DNA of 57,500 nt from Chrysomallon squamiferum (GCA_012295275.1 CM022665.1:42288652-42346151); one strand, 5' to 3'; shown: positions 21,539 to 33,691, counted from the stretch's first letter. Notes: generated by a model from the sequence alone, not told the origin. A program made the numbers and translations.

Positions 21539-22060
21539 CTTGTGTCGTCTGCTTCTAATAGTTGAGTCGTCTGCTGCTGCTGGTTGTGATCACCTGGACA
21601 TGCGGCAGGTGAACCGGGCGAGCTGGCTTGCATTATCTGAGAAAACACGCTATCAATGGCGGTCATCTACTTGTAATAGGCCGCTTTCACACATCAACAA
21701 TCTTGTGCAACAAATTATAAGCTTTTGTCAGGCTTCGCCATGTCACTTTCTCTTTGTGTGTGTAAGACCAGATGGTCTTCCTCCATCTATCAAAACAAGA
21801 TACCGAGGCGACATCGTAGAGATGAATCAAGTGTCTGTGTGTGTAAGGATCGTTTCAAGCAGTTCTCGTCCTCATGTAAAATTAATGTGTACAGTTGGGT
21901 GTATTGTAATGTGGAGGAGAATTAAAAGTCGTTACTTCCCGCTTGACACAGCCACGAAGTCCTGCTTACGTTTTCACTAGTTCAGTCTGCGAGAAATTCC
22001 ATGACTGCTTGTCGTGCAGTAAAATAGCTTCTTTTTCTTCTTGTTTTTCTCTCCCAGAGA
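21516..22060 (+). other. GC-balanced island with the longest non-repetitive plus-strand frame
   Basis: Behind a T-run (about 21516-21538) a frame stays open to 21980. The open region starts with TTG at 21540; its first ATG is at 21600, leaving 126 codons to the stop. The product is rich in S, R and C, has no signal peptide, repeat or domain I can name, and CGT/TGC-type codons occur without clear bias. It could be an exon fragment or an open frame by chance in GC-balanced DNA. Confidence 0.2.
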
Positions 22061-22067
22061 GAGGGGG

Positions 22068-22161
<94 letters not shown>

Positions 22162-22330
22162 CTTGTGTGTATGTGAGAGAATTTGTGCGTATGTATGTGT
22201 GTTTATGTGAGAGATAGGGAATTTGTGCGTTGTGTGTGTTTATGTGAGAGATAGGGAATTTGTGCGTGTGTATATGTGTGTGAGAGAATTTGTGCGTGTG
22301 TGTGTGTTTACGTGAGAGAGAGAGATAACT
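22061..22330. repeat. (GA)n followed by a 30-40 bp VNTR
   Basis: Pure (AG)n at 22071-22155, then ATTTGTGCGT recurs at about 22181, 22221, 22258 and 22288, each unit holding GTGTGT, TTTATGTGAGAGA and often TAGGGA. The unit looks like a mix of the GA tract and a GT tract. Confidence 0.88.
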
Positions 22331-22430
22331 ACTGGATATAGGAAATTATAATTATATACTGTAAAAAGACTTTTGAATAAATCAACATTATTATTCACAG
22401 TCTTGTTGTAGACGGAGTTGGCGTTTTGGT

Positions 22431-22473
<43 letters not shown>

Positions 22474-22845
22474 TTCACTGTTTTATTCTTTTATTTATTG
22501 TTTTATATAGTTTCACTTTTATTTCTTTAACGTGAACTTAATTACAATATACAAAAATATCTACATGTCGAGCATGACGCCATATTTAGCTTTCATATTT
22601 CAGCACATAGTTGTTTTGTTTTGGTACGTGAAAACAGAGAAACGGGAACAAATTGAAATCTCTTTATTACATACATCGAGACTGGAAGTCACTTCACATA
22701 AAATAACTAAAATAAAATATATACTCTTTACTTTCGTTTTAGGATTTTTATAACTAATGACAAACTAAATATATTTTCAAAATTTATTAAATTAGATACA
22801 ATATCTTTATGGCGGGAAAAAAACAAGTCCTTAAACTAATAATAT
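22331..22845. other. (TTTA)n and AT-rich spacer
   Basis: (TTTA)n at about 22430-22474, then single-copy AT-rich DNA. A 73-codon frame at 22532-22753 is unrecognised. Confidence 0.65.
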
Positions 22846-22948
22846 AATAATAAAAATAATAAAATTATAATTATATTTATCATTATTATTGTTATTATCA
22901 TTATCATCCTCCTCATTATTATTATTATTATTGTTATTATTATTATTA

Positions 22949-22990
<42 letters not shown>

Positions 22991-23050
22991 TTATTATCAT
23001 TATCCTCATCAATGTTATTATTATTATTATTATTATTGTTGTTGTTGTAT
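22846..23050. repeat. (ATT)n array with GTT/CTC interruptions
   Basis: About 200 bp of ATT triplets, ending in GTT. The minus strand reads poly-N or poly-I. Confidence 0.95.
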
Positions 23051-23440
23051 GCATCAACATATGGGTGACTGCGGGTCTGTTTACTCAATCTTTCTTCGTT
23101 GTTGTTGTTGTTTTTTCTGTAACGGAGACCAGTGAGACGGGACGCACGTGTTATTATTTCTGCGCTGCAAAGTGGAACGCGTTGATGAAAGAACAGAACC
23201 CGTTATCCCTGACCCGCCCTGACCCGCCCTCACTTCGATCCACGAACGCTGCCCGAGACTGCTCGCTGTTGACCATCTTCTGGACATCGCTCACAGACGC
23301 AATTTAATTAACCCGACAGAGACGGTGGGGGGAGGGCACTTAACGAATATTACCCGGTATTACGGTACCATCGACATCACGTTCTGTGACGTTGTGTCCA
23401 GCGGCGAAACGTCGGTTCCAAGCAAAGACATCTGGCGTTA
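23051..23440. promoter_or_regulatory. GC-rich island with repeated GC-box-like decamers
   Basis: CCCTGACCCG occurs in tandem (about 23208-23232) and ends in CCCTCAC, giving GC-box-like words. Short frames on both strands (68-80 codons) are unrecognised. Composition suggests a CpG-type promoter or exon remnant, with nothing decisive. Confidence 0.22.
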
Positions 23441-23447
23441 ACAACAA

Positions 23448-23479
<32 letters not shown>

Positions 23480-23665
23480 GAAGACGAAGATAAAGAAGTA
23501 AAAAAGGCCGGTTGCAGTAGCCACACGGGACACATCACGTTTAGCCTCGATCCGGCCAATTTTTTTTTTTTTTTTTTTTTTTTAATCACACGAGATTCTC
23601 AGTAGGAGGCTGACTTTTGACAAGTCCTATTATTTCGCTAACCGTTAGACAAATTAGGCCATCCA

Positions 23666-23698
<33 letters not shown>

Positions 23699-23830
23699 TT
23701 TTTCTTTCTTTCTTTCTTAAATCTTTTGTTTTCGTTTCTCAGAACAAAGATTTTTTTTTTTTTTATTATGTTGTAGTTGGTTGTTTTTGGGGGAGGGATT
23801 TTTTTTTATATATAGCTGTGGGATAGTAAA
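23441..23830. repeat. A- and T-homopolymer cluster
   Basis: A-run about 23443-23470, T-runs about 23560-23583, 23667-23686 and 23750-23764, with GAA and TTTC repeats between. Confidence 0.85.
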
Positions 23831-24702
23831 ATGGGTTCAAGGTTGTTTTATGAAATCCGTTATCGATTTTTATTGAAATAACTAAATAAATAAATAAATA
23901 ATAATAATAAATACCTAACTAACTAAAGAAATAAAGAAAGAAATGAAATGAAATGAAACTAAAATAAAATAATTAATAAATAAAAATAGGAAAAGAAAGA
24001 AATAACGAAACGGAAAAAAACACACAAAAAACAAAAAAACAACTAACAACACAAAACAAAACAAACAAAGCAAATGAAGACCCAGAATTCAAATGATTGA
24101 TAATTGTGTGAGAAACACGATTTGTGAAATAACAGAAATGAAGAATCATTCTTTCGTGAAAATGTCTTCCAAAGACCGAGGTGTATGTAACATAATACAT
24201 GAACACATTGTGCTTTGGTCATAAAAAAATTGTTTTAGTGTTACAGTGCAATAAATATTAAATAGAGTAAAATTAATTAATATTGACCGCCCAGCTAATG
24301 GATTTTTAAATAATTATTTGCAAGATACACGATAAAAACCCAAAATGAAAAAAAAATGAAAAAAAAAAAAAAATATATATAGAATTGGGTGGTGCTCTGA
24401 TGACTGAGGTGGAACACACGTTGGTTTAAGAGGACGTAGTTTCACAGATAGAAGCTTAATCGTAAAACCGCTCAAAATCATTACTTATATTATTTAATAT
24501 TTGGAAATTTTGGGGGAATTTATACTTTAAATTTTACTTTCAGAATATTAAAAACAATATAATGTCACGATATATATAAATGATATGATATGATTATAAT
24601 GATATTTATAATGTATGAAATTGTTCAGTTTAATGTTAAGCGATGTAATATAATACACAACAGAATATTTAACAATATAACAGTATAATAATGTAAATAT
24701 AA
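23831..24702. other. AT-rich spacer
   Basis: AAAT, ACAAA and ATATGAT low-complexity sequence and an A-run near 24357-24372. No gene recognised. Confidence 0.6.
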
Positions 24703-24735
24703 TCTATCGCTTTAACCACCGAACTACGGAGATAA
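24703..24735 (-). mobile_element. truncated tRNA-like head
   Basis: On the minus strand CTCCGTAGTTCGGTGGTTAA then AGCGATAGATT resembles the acceptor and D-arm of a tRNA (GTAGTTCGGTGGTTA as the A box). The sequence after it is plain AT-rich DNA with no B box, so this is at best a truncated SINE head. Confidence 0.35.
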
Positions 24736-25016
24736 TACTTACGTATTTACTAAGATACACGCGTTTTGTTTACGTCAGTGAAAATACTAGGACAGCTGAC
24801 GTAATGATCGTAGCTATGTTATAAATTCCAGATACGCGCTGATAGCTGATTTGTTTCAACTTGCGCAGTCCACGCTAGTTCTGAACACGTACATTGCGAG
24901 GGATAGGTGTCCTGGTTGGCTTCATTTATTTTCCTTCCAAACAAACCGTGATAAAAACTGGGAACGTCATTTCTAGGGTGAGGGGGGGGGGCATTCGCGT
25001 ACGTCCTGGGTTTAAA
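24736..25016. other. single-copy spacer
   Basis: No feature recognised apart from a G9 run at 24983-24991. Confidence 0.55.
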
Positions 25017-25017
25017 A

Positions 25018-25073
<56 letters not shown>

Positions 25074-25126
25074 TAACAATGGTAAAAATAAATATATGGT
25101 TTTAGTTCCGGTATTGGTCGTACTTC

Positions 25127-25179
<53 letters not shown>

Positions 25180-25191
25180 GTTTGTGTGTGT
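25017..25191. repeat. (AAT)n and (GT)n microsatellites
   Basis: (AAT)n about 25017-25070 and (TG)n 25128-25174, continuing with interruptions to 25191. Confidence 0.95.
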
Positions 25192-25284
25192 AGAGTTAAA
25201 TCTATCTTCCACATGCATCTTCTTTTTTTTTTAACCTACGGAATATACAAACAGATTCTGGCAAACATTCGAAATTCTTTCATC

Positions 25285-25525
25285 TTGTTTACTTCACTGT
25301 AGTGTATTATTTACTTAAATGTATGTCTTCTTAACTGTTGTTACTGTAGTATATAATTTGATTAAACGTATGTCTTCTTAACAGTTCTTATTGTAGTATA
25401 TAATTAATTAATTAAATGTATGTCTACTTAACTTTCCTTACTGTAGTATGTAATTTATTTAACTTAAATGTATGTCTACTTCACTGTTCTTACTGTAGTA
25501 TATAATTAATTTTACTTAAATGTAC
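25285..25525. repeat. 47-52 bp minisatellite, 5 copies
   Basis: TGTAGTATA-like words recur at 25298, 25345, 25392, 25442 and 25494. Units share TTAAATGTATGTCT, ACTTAACTGTT and TTACTGTAGTATATAATT. Spacing grows from 47 to 52 by insertions in the TAATTAATT part. Confidence 0.88.
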
Positions 25526-25740
25526 AAGAGGTTTAAAGTAACAGTTTATGGTACAAACGTTTTATGATAAAGATAACAGAACATTTTTAATGTGAAACTG
25601 AGAGGCTTGAAATGTCCTTTTGCTTTTGTGTATGTCTGTATATACGTGGGTGTATTAGTATACAACTGTTGTTGTTGTTACTGTGGGGTTAGGATTATTT
25701 TTTTATTTTTTAATTTTCTCTTTCAATTTTTATTTTTATT
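25526..25740. other. AT-rich spacer
   Basis: Single-copy DNA passing into T-rich sequence. No gene. Confidence 0.6.
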
Positions 25741-25965
25741 TATTTTGTTTTTGTGTGTGTATATGTGGTGTGTGTTTGATACATACATACATACATACAT
25801 ATATATATATACACACACACACACATACATATATATATACATATATATATATACACACACATACATACATACATGCTTACACACGTACATGCACACATAC
25901 ATAGATATAGATGTAGACATACACGCACACACACACGTACGCACACGCACACACACGCATACAGG
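25741..25965. repeat. (TACA)/(TA)/(CA) compound microsatellite
   Basis: TACA runs at 25781-25800 and 25858-25873, TA and CA runs between them, then interrupted CA/CG to about 25960. Plus-strand frames read HTHT or IYIY. Confidence 0.93.
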
Positions 25966-26160
25966 GTCTGCGCATGTCTGTTATTGCGCTTCCTGTCGCG
26001 GGTACAGTTCCGGTTGCTATGGCGGGTGATTCAAAACCAGAGATTCCATTTCGTCTGTTGTCCTTCCCGCTTCATTCCTTGTGTGTTTCCACGTTCCGGG
26101 TTTTCTCTGACGAGTTAGTGGTTGTCTGTTCTCTTCGCAGTGTCTCCACTTTCTGAATGA
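25966..26160 (+). promoter_or_regulatory. possible TATA-less promoter and first exon
   Basis: TGCGCATG (25969-25976, NRF1-like), CTTCCTG and TTCCGG (26008-26013, ETS-like) are followed by GCTATGGCGGG with ATG at 26019 (YY1-like). NRF1, ETS and YY1 words together are typical of housekeeping promoters. The frame from 26019 (MAGDSKPEIPF...) runs 45 codons to a stop at 26156. CTGAC (26107-26111) plus a pyrimidine tract ending CTTCGCAG (AG at 26139-26140) look like an intron 3' end, so part of that frame may be intron. The product is unrecognised. Confidence 0.28.
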
Positions 26161-26654
26161 TAACACTTTCATTTAGAGTTAATCTTCTTTATCTGCTGCT
26201 GAATCGTGTTTCGGTTTCCATAACGATTAACTCATGTCCTTCAGGTTGTACCCTTCTTTCAATAAATCTTTTCTTGAAGCAGTCAACTTTTGATTACTTG
26301 AACAGTTTAGTATACGCTGATCTCAGCAATGATGTCGATAACTGTTTGTTAATATTCAAAACAGTGGAAATGTGATTCAGAAGATGAACTCCAGTTGTTG
26401 CTCGTAGAGATGTTAAAACCTCTGCGTCTGAAATTCAAATGACGAGTATTTCTTATTGTCAGGCTGTTTATTCCAGGCAACTGACATCAGACAATGGATA
26501 AAAATTTACTGCAGTTCTAGGAACGTTTTATTTTTTATTTTTTTCATTACGATAAAATTTTAATTTTTAGTAACTGGATAATTTCTTTAATTTCGTATGC
26601 AGTTATGAACGAAATCAATGTTTAGCCACCTGTGATCCAGATTTATTTATTTAA
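26161..26654. other. single-copy spacer
   Basis: Nothing recognised; a 72-codon frame at 26157-26375 matches no family known to me. Confidence 0.5.
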
Positions 26655-26681
26655 ACAGTTTGTGTATTATCATCATCATCG

Positions 26682-26742
<61 letters not shown>

Positions 26743-26745
26743 ATA
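26655..26745. repeat. (ATC)/(ATT) array
   Basis: CAT triplets then over 50 bp of ATT. Confidence 0.95.
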
Positions 26746-27430
26746 AACATAAAAATTATTTGTTGTTATGTAGGTGGTTCAGCAGTTTGGTTTTGTTCTA
26801 GACTCTTGCATACGGTTTAGAAACAAATCAAAATAGATTGTCCAAATTTTTATTTTCATTTTTTTAGATTAAAAATTATTTTACTCCCATAGCAAATTAA
26901 TAATATAATAATATAATAATAGGTTTCTAACAAAATATTTATCTTATATGTAAACCAACTAGATGCAAAGAAACAGTTAATTTAACTTGCTAAATTCCAT
27001 TGTTTAATGTTCGAATCATCCACAAGCTGCAGTGAATATTAAGAATTAAATAAAGTGAGAAAAAAAAAAAAAATTCTCTATTTTAGATCAGCTGGGAATC
27101 TTTTAGCTGTTAAATTATTTTAAGTAGTAGGAAACCTTCTACTTATCTGTCCGTCTTTCTTTTGTCTGTCTCTATTTTTATCTGTCTATCTATTCATCTG
27201 TGCATCTTTCTGTCTAAATATATGTTACATGCAAATATTTAAAAAAAACATTAATAATAATAATAATAACAACAATATCAATAGTAATAAGAATATCAAC
27301 AACGTCAACAATACTACCACTAATAATAATAAAATCCGCCTCATGAATTATTGAGGACGTAATAAAATTAATATCAAACTTTATTATTAACATCTGTGAT
27401 ACAAACGAATTTAAAAATCGCGTTCTTGTA
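26746..27430. other. AT-rich spacer
   Basis: AT-rich with an A-run near 27060-27073, TCTG/TCTA words at 27145-27215 and AAT/CAA triplets at 27250-27335. No gene. Confidence 0.6.
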
Positions 27431-27842
27431 CACAAAACGCGTTGTGTTTATTTGTTCGTACCCGCTGAAGAACACGCTTTAGAAAGGTCCCAGAATTCGT
27501 TTCTCTCAAAGTTTAAAGTTACTTGCATACAAACACTGTTCCCTGTTTCACCACCTCTATTTACAGTACTCAGTGTTACGGAACTGAAACATGAGCAACC
27601 ACAAAATCTTAAGCTGCCATTACAAAGACTCTTCATCGTGTATTTAATGCACATCGTTTTCCAACTGTCATTTCTGTGAAAGCACTGACTGCAGTCGTTG
27701 CATCTCTAATAAATACTCTATTTTTTATTTTTTTTTTATTATTATTATTTTTTTTTTTTTTTTTTTTAAATAACCTTTTCAATAAACCTATGAAGATTGT
27801 CTCAAATTAAAATGACATGTACCGTACCATGCAAATAAATTT

Positions 27843-27878
<36 letters not shown>
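27431..27878 (+). other. possible retrocopy or 3' UTR remnant with A32 tail
   Basis: About 290 bp of non-repetitive sequence, a T-run, then AATAAA (27834-27839) seven bases before A32 (27847-27878). A polyadenylation hexamer just before a long A tract is what a retroposed transcript leaves. The open frame upstream (to 27679) begins at TTG and is unrecognised. A-runs are common here, so chance is a strong alternative. Confidence 0.25.
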
Positions 27879-27880
<2 letters not shown>

Positions 27881-28152
27881 AGTCTTTTTAGAAGGTGTTG
27901 GGTTTGTTTAAAGAAATAAAATATAATGAATATGATTTGAGCAAACAATATATTCTTCATAAATAACCAATGCCGGCGTCGTGTGTGTTTGATTAAGTAC
28001 ATGATTTTCTTATAATGTCACAAAGCGTGAAAAACTATGATTTTTATAGAGTCTCATTTCACACGAGCACTGGGCGACCAGTGATGGTGAAGATAGAATC
28101 TGAAAAGAAAAAAAAAAAAGTAATTCACTGAAGGAATGTTATGCTGACAGTG
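27879..28152. other. single-copy spacer
   Basis: Nothing recognised. Confidence 0.55.
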
Positions 28153-28187
28153 CGGTGGATCTTAGGATCGATTCGCCGTAACTGAAT
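28153..28187 (+). mobile_element. B-box fragment of a tRNA-derived SINE
   Basis: GCGGTGGATCTTAGGATCGATTCGCCGT resembles the T-arm end of tRNA-derived SINE heads, with GGATCGATTCGCC at the B box. A-box sequence upstream and a body downstream are not recognisable, so only a short remnant can be claimed. Confidence 0.3.
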
Positions 28188-28250
28188 AATTACATTTTTA
28201 TGTTACTTTTCAGTTCTAAAATAGTTCTTATTTTAATGGAAACTGTATAT

Positions 28251-28254
<4 letters not shown>

Positions 28255-28330
<76 letters not shown>

Positions 28331-28345
28331 GTGTGTGTATGCGCA
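28255..28345. repeat. (CT)n then (GT)n
   Basis: (CT)n 28255-28327 followed by CAG(TG)5. The translation of poly-SL is an artefact. Confidence 0.96.
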
Positions 28346-29529
28346 CATATGTATGAATTATGCTAATTATTTAAACTATATTAACCCTAAAATTCCCTCT
28401 ATTTTTCAGTACCTCAGTAATCATAAAAATCGATATAGGAAGTTAAAAAAAAAAAAGAAAAAGAAAATTACAAGAAAGAAAAAAGATAACATCAAACGGC
28501 AAAGATAAATAAACAGTGGTCTGAGACCATCACTATCAAGTTATTAACAATACAATGAACGAACTCGGCCGCTGAACCGGACACAGAGCAAGACACCAAT
28601 CCGGACGCAAATCTATTAGGACTGCATTAGACCTTATTTACCATCTGTAGTGCAAGGGAAATAGCCTGATCACTCTCCGGCCGCCATGATTGCAGTCTTT
28701 TGTGGCAAAACTACATTAAAAAAGCTTCTTTTTTTTTTTTTTATTCCACGATAATTTTTATGCCAGCTCGCGCCAAACCAGATTGTTAACTGTCCACTGG
28801 TCAACAGAATAACCATCAAGTTGTCGCAAATGATGGTCAAAATTGTATGGACAAGAGAAAGTCGCACCGCCCTATTCAGGATATAATGATAGACGTATAA
28901 AGAACACATTACTTAGGGACGAGAGGGGAGACGAAGAAAAAAAAAAAATAATAATGACTTTTTTATTCTTCGTCGTTTTAGTGGGTGAATCGCGACTATC
29001 AGCCGAATCTTAATTTGATAGCAGTGGACGTCGAGCTGGACTTAATTAATTTTCTCGCCTTCGTGTGAAGGGTCGTGCACCAAAACACGACTCGATCATT
29101 TTGTGCTCGGGTTTTCTTGTTTTTTTCTTCTTCTTGTTTAATAGTGAGATTAGCTTTTGCGACTTGAATGGAGAATTTAGAAGAAGTGTGGAACCATTTG
29201 AGATGTTAAATCGTTTGACGCTTCGCGTGTGAACAAATGTGCTGGCCGTGTGGCGTGCAGTATAGTGTTTATTATACTGAGAAACACTAAAACAGCACAT
29301 CTAATGACGTAGGGGGGAAATTAAAATAATAATGTTGTAGACTGTTTTGAAAAAATGTTTTTTTTTTAAAATTATATTGATTTTGAAAGAATATTTTATG
29401 CGAGTTGTTTGAGATAAAATAAATAAAAAGACTGAAGATTAGTGTTTTAGATAGATGAACAGAAATGATAAACAACTGAACATAAATAAATATGTATGTA
29501 TGAACTATTTAATTAACTAATTAATTATA
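28346..29529. other. mixed single-copy spacer
   Basis: Contains a GC-richer patch at 28555-28700 (CTCGGCCGCTG, CCGGCCGCCATG), a T12 run near 28730-28742, A-runs near 28936-28948 and AT-rich sequence after 29290. Minus-strand frames of 79 (28670-28909) and 84 codons (29046-29300) are unrecognised. Confidence 0.5.
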
Positions 29530-29570
29530 TAGTAGTTAGTAGTAGCAGTAATAGTAGTAGTAGTAGTAGC

Positions 29571-29601
<31 letters not shown>

Positions 29602-29649
29602 ATGTTGTTGTTGTTGTTACTATTGTATTAATATTGTTATTATTAATAC

Positions 29650-29702
<53 letters not shown>
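29530..29702. repeat. (AGT), (GTT) and (ATT) arrays
   Basis: AGT triplets to 29601, a GTT run, then (ATT)n at about 29650-29700. Confidence 0.95.
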
Positions 29703-29704
<2 letters not shown>

Positions 29705-30547
29705 TTTTATAGCTTGAAAGAACAGAAAAGAAAAGAAATAATTAATTTTCAGAAGAAAAAATCTACAGAATTCCATTAATGATCTATATGCAAGTATGTG
29801 TATATAAAATAAATAAAATTTATTGAAAAACTAAAGTTTTCAGTTTGTTTTCCTGGTGTGTTTTATTATTACCAAACTTTATTGTCATAAAAGATTGGCT
29901 GCCAGTTTATTAATAAACAATTACCGGAAAATATTCGATTTGTAATAATCATTTCCTACTAACAATACATGTAGCTTTTTAAAATAAATACAATTAATTT
30001 TATTATTAAGTGTCAGAAAATAATACTTACACAATTCAGTAAGCTATATAATTAATCTATCTTTAATTAAAAGTTGTTTTTTAATATATAACTGTCAGAG
30101 ATTGTTTGTTGTTTTGTTGTTGTTTCCGATTATCAAAGCTTTGATGTCCAAGAACCGCTGACAGAAATTAAATAAATCTAATTTAATGGCGAATTATTAT
30201 TTCACTGACGAATTGTTATGTTATTTCTTCTTTTTTTTAATAAAATATGTCTGAGTATTGTTTAACAGGCTTTCCTTTCCATTCTGCAAAACTGATATTA
30301 AAATTGAGAATTGTCTGGTACGTGACGTCCTAAATATACCAACGAGACACTGCCAAGACTGGAAGAAACACGTTCACAACACAACAGATCGTTGTTCACA
30401 ATTCTTTCATAATAATAACATTACCGAAACATCACAAATTAGCTAGTGTTTAAGTTTTTGCCTCTTATTCTCGTTGAATAGACTTAAAATTAACATTTTT
30501 TTTTTTTTTTTTCACTGTCCGTTTTTCTTTTCTGTCGATTCTGAAAG
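29703..30547. other. AT-rich spacer
   Basis: Single-copy AT-rich DNA with a T17 run near 30497-30513. No gene. Confidence 0.6.

Positions 30548-30585
<38 letters not shown>
30548..30585. repeat. A38 homopolymer
   Basis: Thirty-eight uninterrupted A. No polyadenylation hexamer lies close upstream, so a retroposition origin is not supported. Confidence 0.9.
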
Positions 30586-30588
<3 letters not shown>

Positions 30589-31057
30589 GCAATAATCTCA
30601 TTAGAAAAAATTAGTTTTCCAAGCTGACAAAAGGCCACATGTTAACAGACTTTGTCCTGCAAAAAGCCAAGGTTCTTGGTAACTTTAAACGCTGCTGCCC
30701 TCTGGTAACTCGAAGTTGATTGTATCGTCAAGATTTATTGTGAACTTCTTTTAAAAAGAAATAATTTCCGGCGACCATATTGATTGGAATCGATTTCAAC
30801 CTGGAGAGATTATGAAGTTTGTTGTAGCTGTAGGCGGCCAAACTACTACAACTACCCCACTGTTTTAATGACCCCTGGTCAGGCAATAATAAATGATGAT
30901 TATTATTATTATTATTATTATGGCTTGAGGGTCAGTGGGGAAATGAAATCAGGCCAGAAGAGTACGAATAATGTCCAGTAAATGACCACTGGAGTAATGT
31001 CTATATCTACTCGTGTATGTAGACACAGGGAGAGCCTCGCTGCATATACACCATTCT

Positions 31058-31063
<6 letters not shown>
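30586..31063. other. single-copy spacer with short (ATT)n
   Basis: An ATT run at 30898-30921. Otherwise single-copy with no recognised gene. Confidence 0.55.

Positions 31064-31144
<81 letters not shown>
31064..31144. repeat. (TC)n microsatellite
   Basis: 81 bp of uninterrupted TC. Confidence 0.97.
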
Positions 31145-31147
<3 letters not shown>

Positions 31148-33239
31148 TGAAGTAATTATGGATTTTCTGGCAAAGTTTTCAAGTGAAAATAAAACAAAGT
31201 ATTTCCAATATTCCAGTGTAGATTTGTATTCTTCTCTTTTTTTCTTTCTATAATTCTCTTTGATTAGTTTTCTTTTTTCTGTCTTTCCTTAGCTTTTTTT
31301 TTATTTGTATGTGTCTGTGTGTTATTAGTCTTACTTTTCTCCTTCTTAAGAAACAAAAAGACAAAACGTTAAAGATGAGTTTTGCAGTTGAGATACTTTC
31401 TTGTATTTTTATTATAAGCCTATTTTATTATTACTTTCTTGAAGATGTTTTGTAGCGGTACATAAAAGTAGCAAAACAACCTGTCACATGCTTTATAACA
31501 TATGCACCTTTTCATTTTCTTTTGAATTCTTTTTAACGGTTTTAAAACTTGTATGCGGTTACTTTCTTTTCATCCTCTGGGTTCTGTTCTTTCTTCTTCA
31601 TTTTCTTCTTTTTTTTTTTTTTTTTTTACGTTCTTTAACAATTCCATCTTTAAGATCGCCCATGATGTACAGACATTCTTCATCTTGGAAACGAGGTTAT
31701 CAAAAATGGCGTTCTATTGAAGTTCGTTTTCAGTGGTAAACACACTGACGGTCATTGTTGGTCACTTTGTCGAATAAAAATAAGTTTGCATACAGCAGGA
31801 AACTGGACAAAGGTTTCCCCGATGTTGCTGACCAATAAACAGCGTCATTGTCCGACTGTTGGCATGGTGTGGTGTTGTGGACATAGGTTATTCATTTGTA
31901 CTTCCGATATTACGATTACTGCGGTAACTGATCTCTTCCGGTCACTTGAAACTGCACGTCCAAGGTCAGCAGATGAGATTTTTCCTCACCTGTAGTTAAA
32001 TAACGTCTCTGTGCTTGACAAACAGACAGGTGGAAGGTCATATAAACCGATTTAATGAATTAAATATCTGTGTACGTATGTGTGTCTGTCGACTCGAAAA
32101 GGTGCGTGTTTATTCGATGTATGTCAGTCATCAATGTGTGATTGTATTTGTTTGTAGATATATAAAATATATATATATATATATTTAAACTGCTGATCAA
32201 TGTTTGTGTGTGTGACTGATCGTGTGTGCGTGCACTGGTTTGTTGTATTTGTATCTTCTATGTACATGAATATGAAAGAATCGATAAAACAGTGAGGGAA
32301 GACTTTCTGAAGCGAAAAAAAAAGAAATTTTAGCTTATTATTTAATCGTTTTCATCCTTTCTCTTTCCCATTCTGTCACCTTTGTGATCCTTTTTTTTCT
32401 TTCTTCCTTTTTCTTTAATTTTTTTTGATTCCCTTTTCTTCTGCTCAAACACGACAGATTTATTAAAAACTGATTAACATGCTATAATTGTTAACATTAA
32501 ACGTATCAAAGCGTCTTTATACCTTTTATTCATTAATTTATTCATTGTCTCGTTTTCAAAAGCACAATTATCTTTTTAAAAAAAATGGACGATTCCAAAA
32601 AACAAACCAGTCCATATTCGCGAAAGTAAAAACAAGTTTTAAAAACAACAACATCAACAACAAATTAAAAAGAAAAAAAAAAAGAAATTAAAATTAAAAA
32701 ACAACCCTAAACAAAAGAGGCCACAGTGGGCGGAGACTTCGTATTTTTCCGGCCACTTACTCCCGATACGTGAAACTTTTCTATTTTTTTATTTTTATTT
32801 TTAGTCGTCTGCATAAATTAACTGCGCCTGCGGTTGCGCGCATTGTTAATACAACTGTCCAAACGGCAGGTGATATTATCATAATGTTCGCCTAACCATA
32901 CTCGAAGCAGAGGTAAAAGAATATTTATTGCTAACCGTGTTTTAAATGTGTGCATTCATTATCATCATTTGGCGAGACAGGGCTGAAGCACAAGCTGTTA
33001 CAAGCAAAACACAAACTGCTCTAAATGTCAACAATTAACCGCTATTAAACGACCAAATGGTTCGCGATGCGGCTATGTAGTTATGTTGTACATAGGAATG
33101 AAAATGGCGTTATTTGTCGTTCGAGAGAAAGTTTAATCAGCACGAACGTTCGTCTGGCTTACATTTTCGCAGTCATAGCGTTCATTCCCCCCCCCACCTT
33201 CATCCCCGTTCCTTCACATATGTTTAATTTTAAATGTAT
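31145..33239. other. long single-copy stretch
   Basis: About 2.1 kb with few repeats: T-runs near 31610-31627, a TA run at 32158-32185 and a C9 run near 33187-33195. A 92-codon frame at 31717-31995 and a CpG-containing patch with CTGCGCCTGCGGTTGCGCG near 32821-32840 are the only notable points; neither is recognised as a gene. Confidence 0.5.
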
Positions 33240-33349
33240 AATAATAATAATAATAATAATTATAAAAAGAAAATTAATTAATAAATAACGACTAAAACTA
33301 CTACCATAACTTCAACTTTTTCAACTACTGCTACTATTGCTGCAGTTTT

Positions 33350-33399
<50 letters not shown>

Positions 33400-33500
33400 T
33401 ACTATTATTATTATTATAATGCCGGTTATTATTATAATTATTATTATTATTATTATTATTATGAAATCATATAAACATCTTCATCATCATCATTATTATA
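33240..33500. repeat. (AAT)n facing (ATT)n
   Basis: (AAT)n at about 33350-33400 is followed, after a 10-base turn, by ATT-rich runs interrupted by GCCGG to 33463. The two halves are complementary and could fold into an imperfect hairpin about 110 bp long. A smaller AAT run lies at 33240-33262. Confidence 0.88.
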
Positions 33501-33691
33501 TTAGCAAATGGTAGATTGTAAAAAAAAAAAATTAAAAATTTAAAAAATGGAATAGTTTCGAAACATATCAATATTTGACATTTATTATCTTTTTATATTC
33601 TTGAAGCTGTGGACTTCAAAACATTTCAGAGCCATAATGTGCAGAAATATATTAACAATGTTTTATGAAATATACGTAAAAAAAACGAGTT

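Noticed and set aside
21540-21980. Open frame called as a gene
   Set aside because: The open region starts with TTG, not ATG; from the first ATG (21600) it is 126 codons with no recognisable domain, so it is described as an island, not a CDS.
30548-30585. A38 run as a retroposed poly(A) tail
   Set aside because: No polyadenylation hexamer, transcript-like sequence or target duplication beside it; homopolymers of this length occur on both strands throughout the window.
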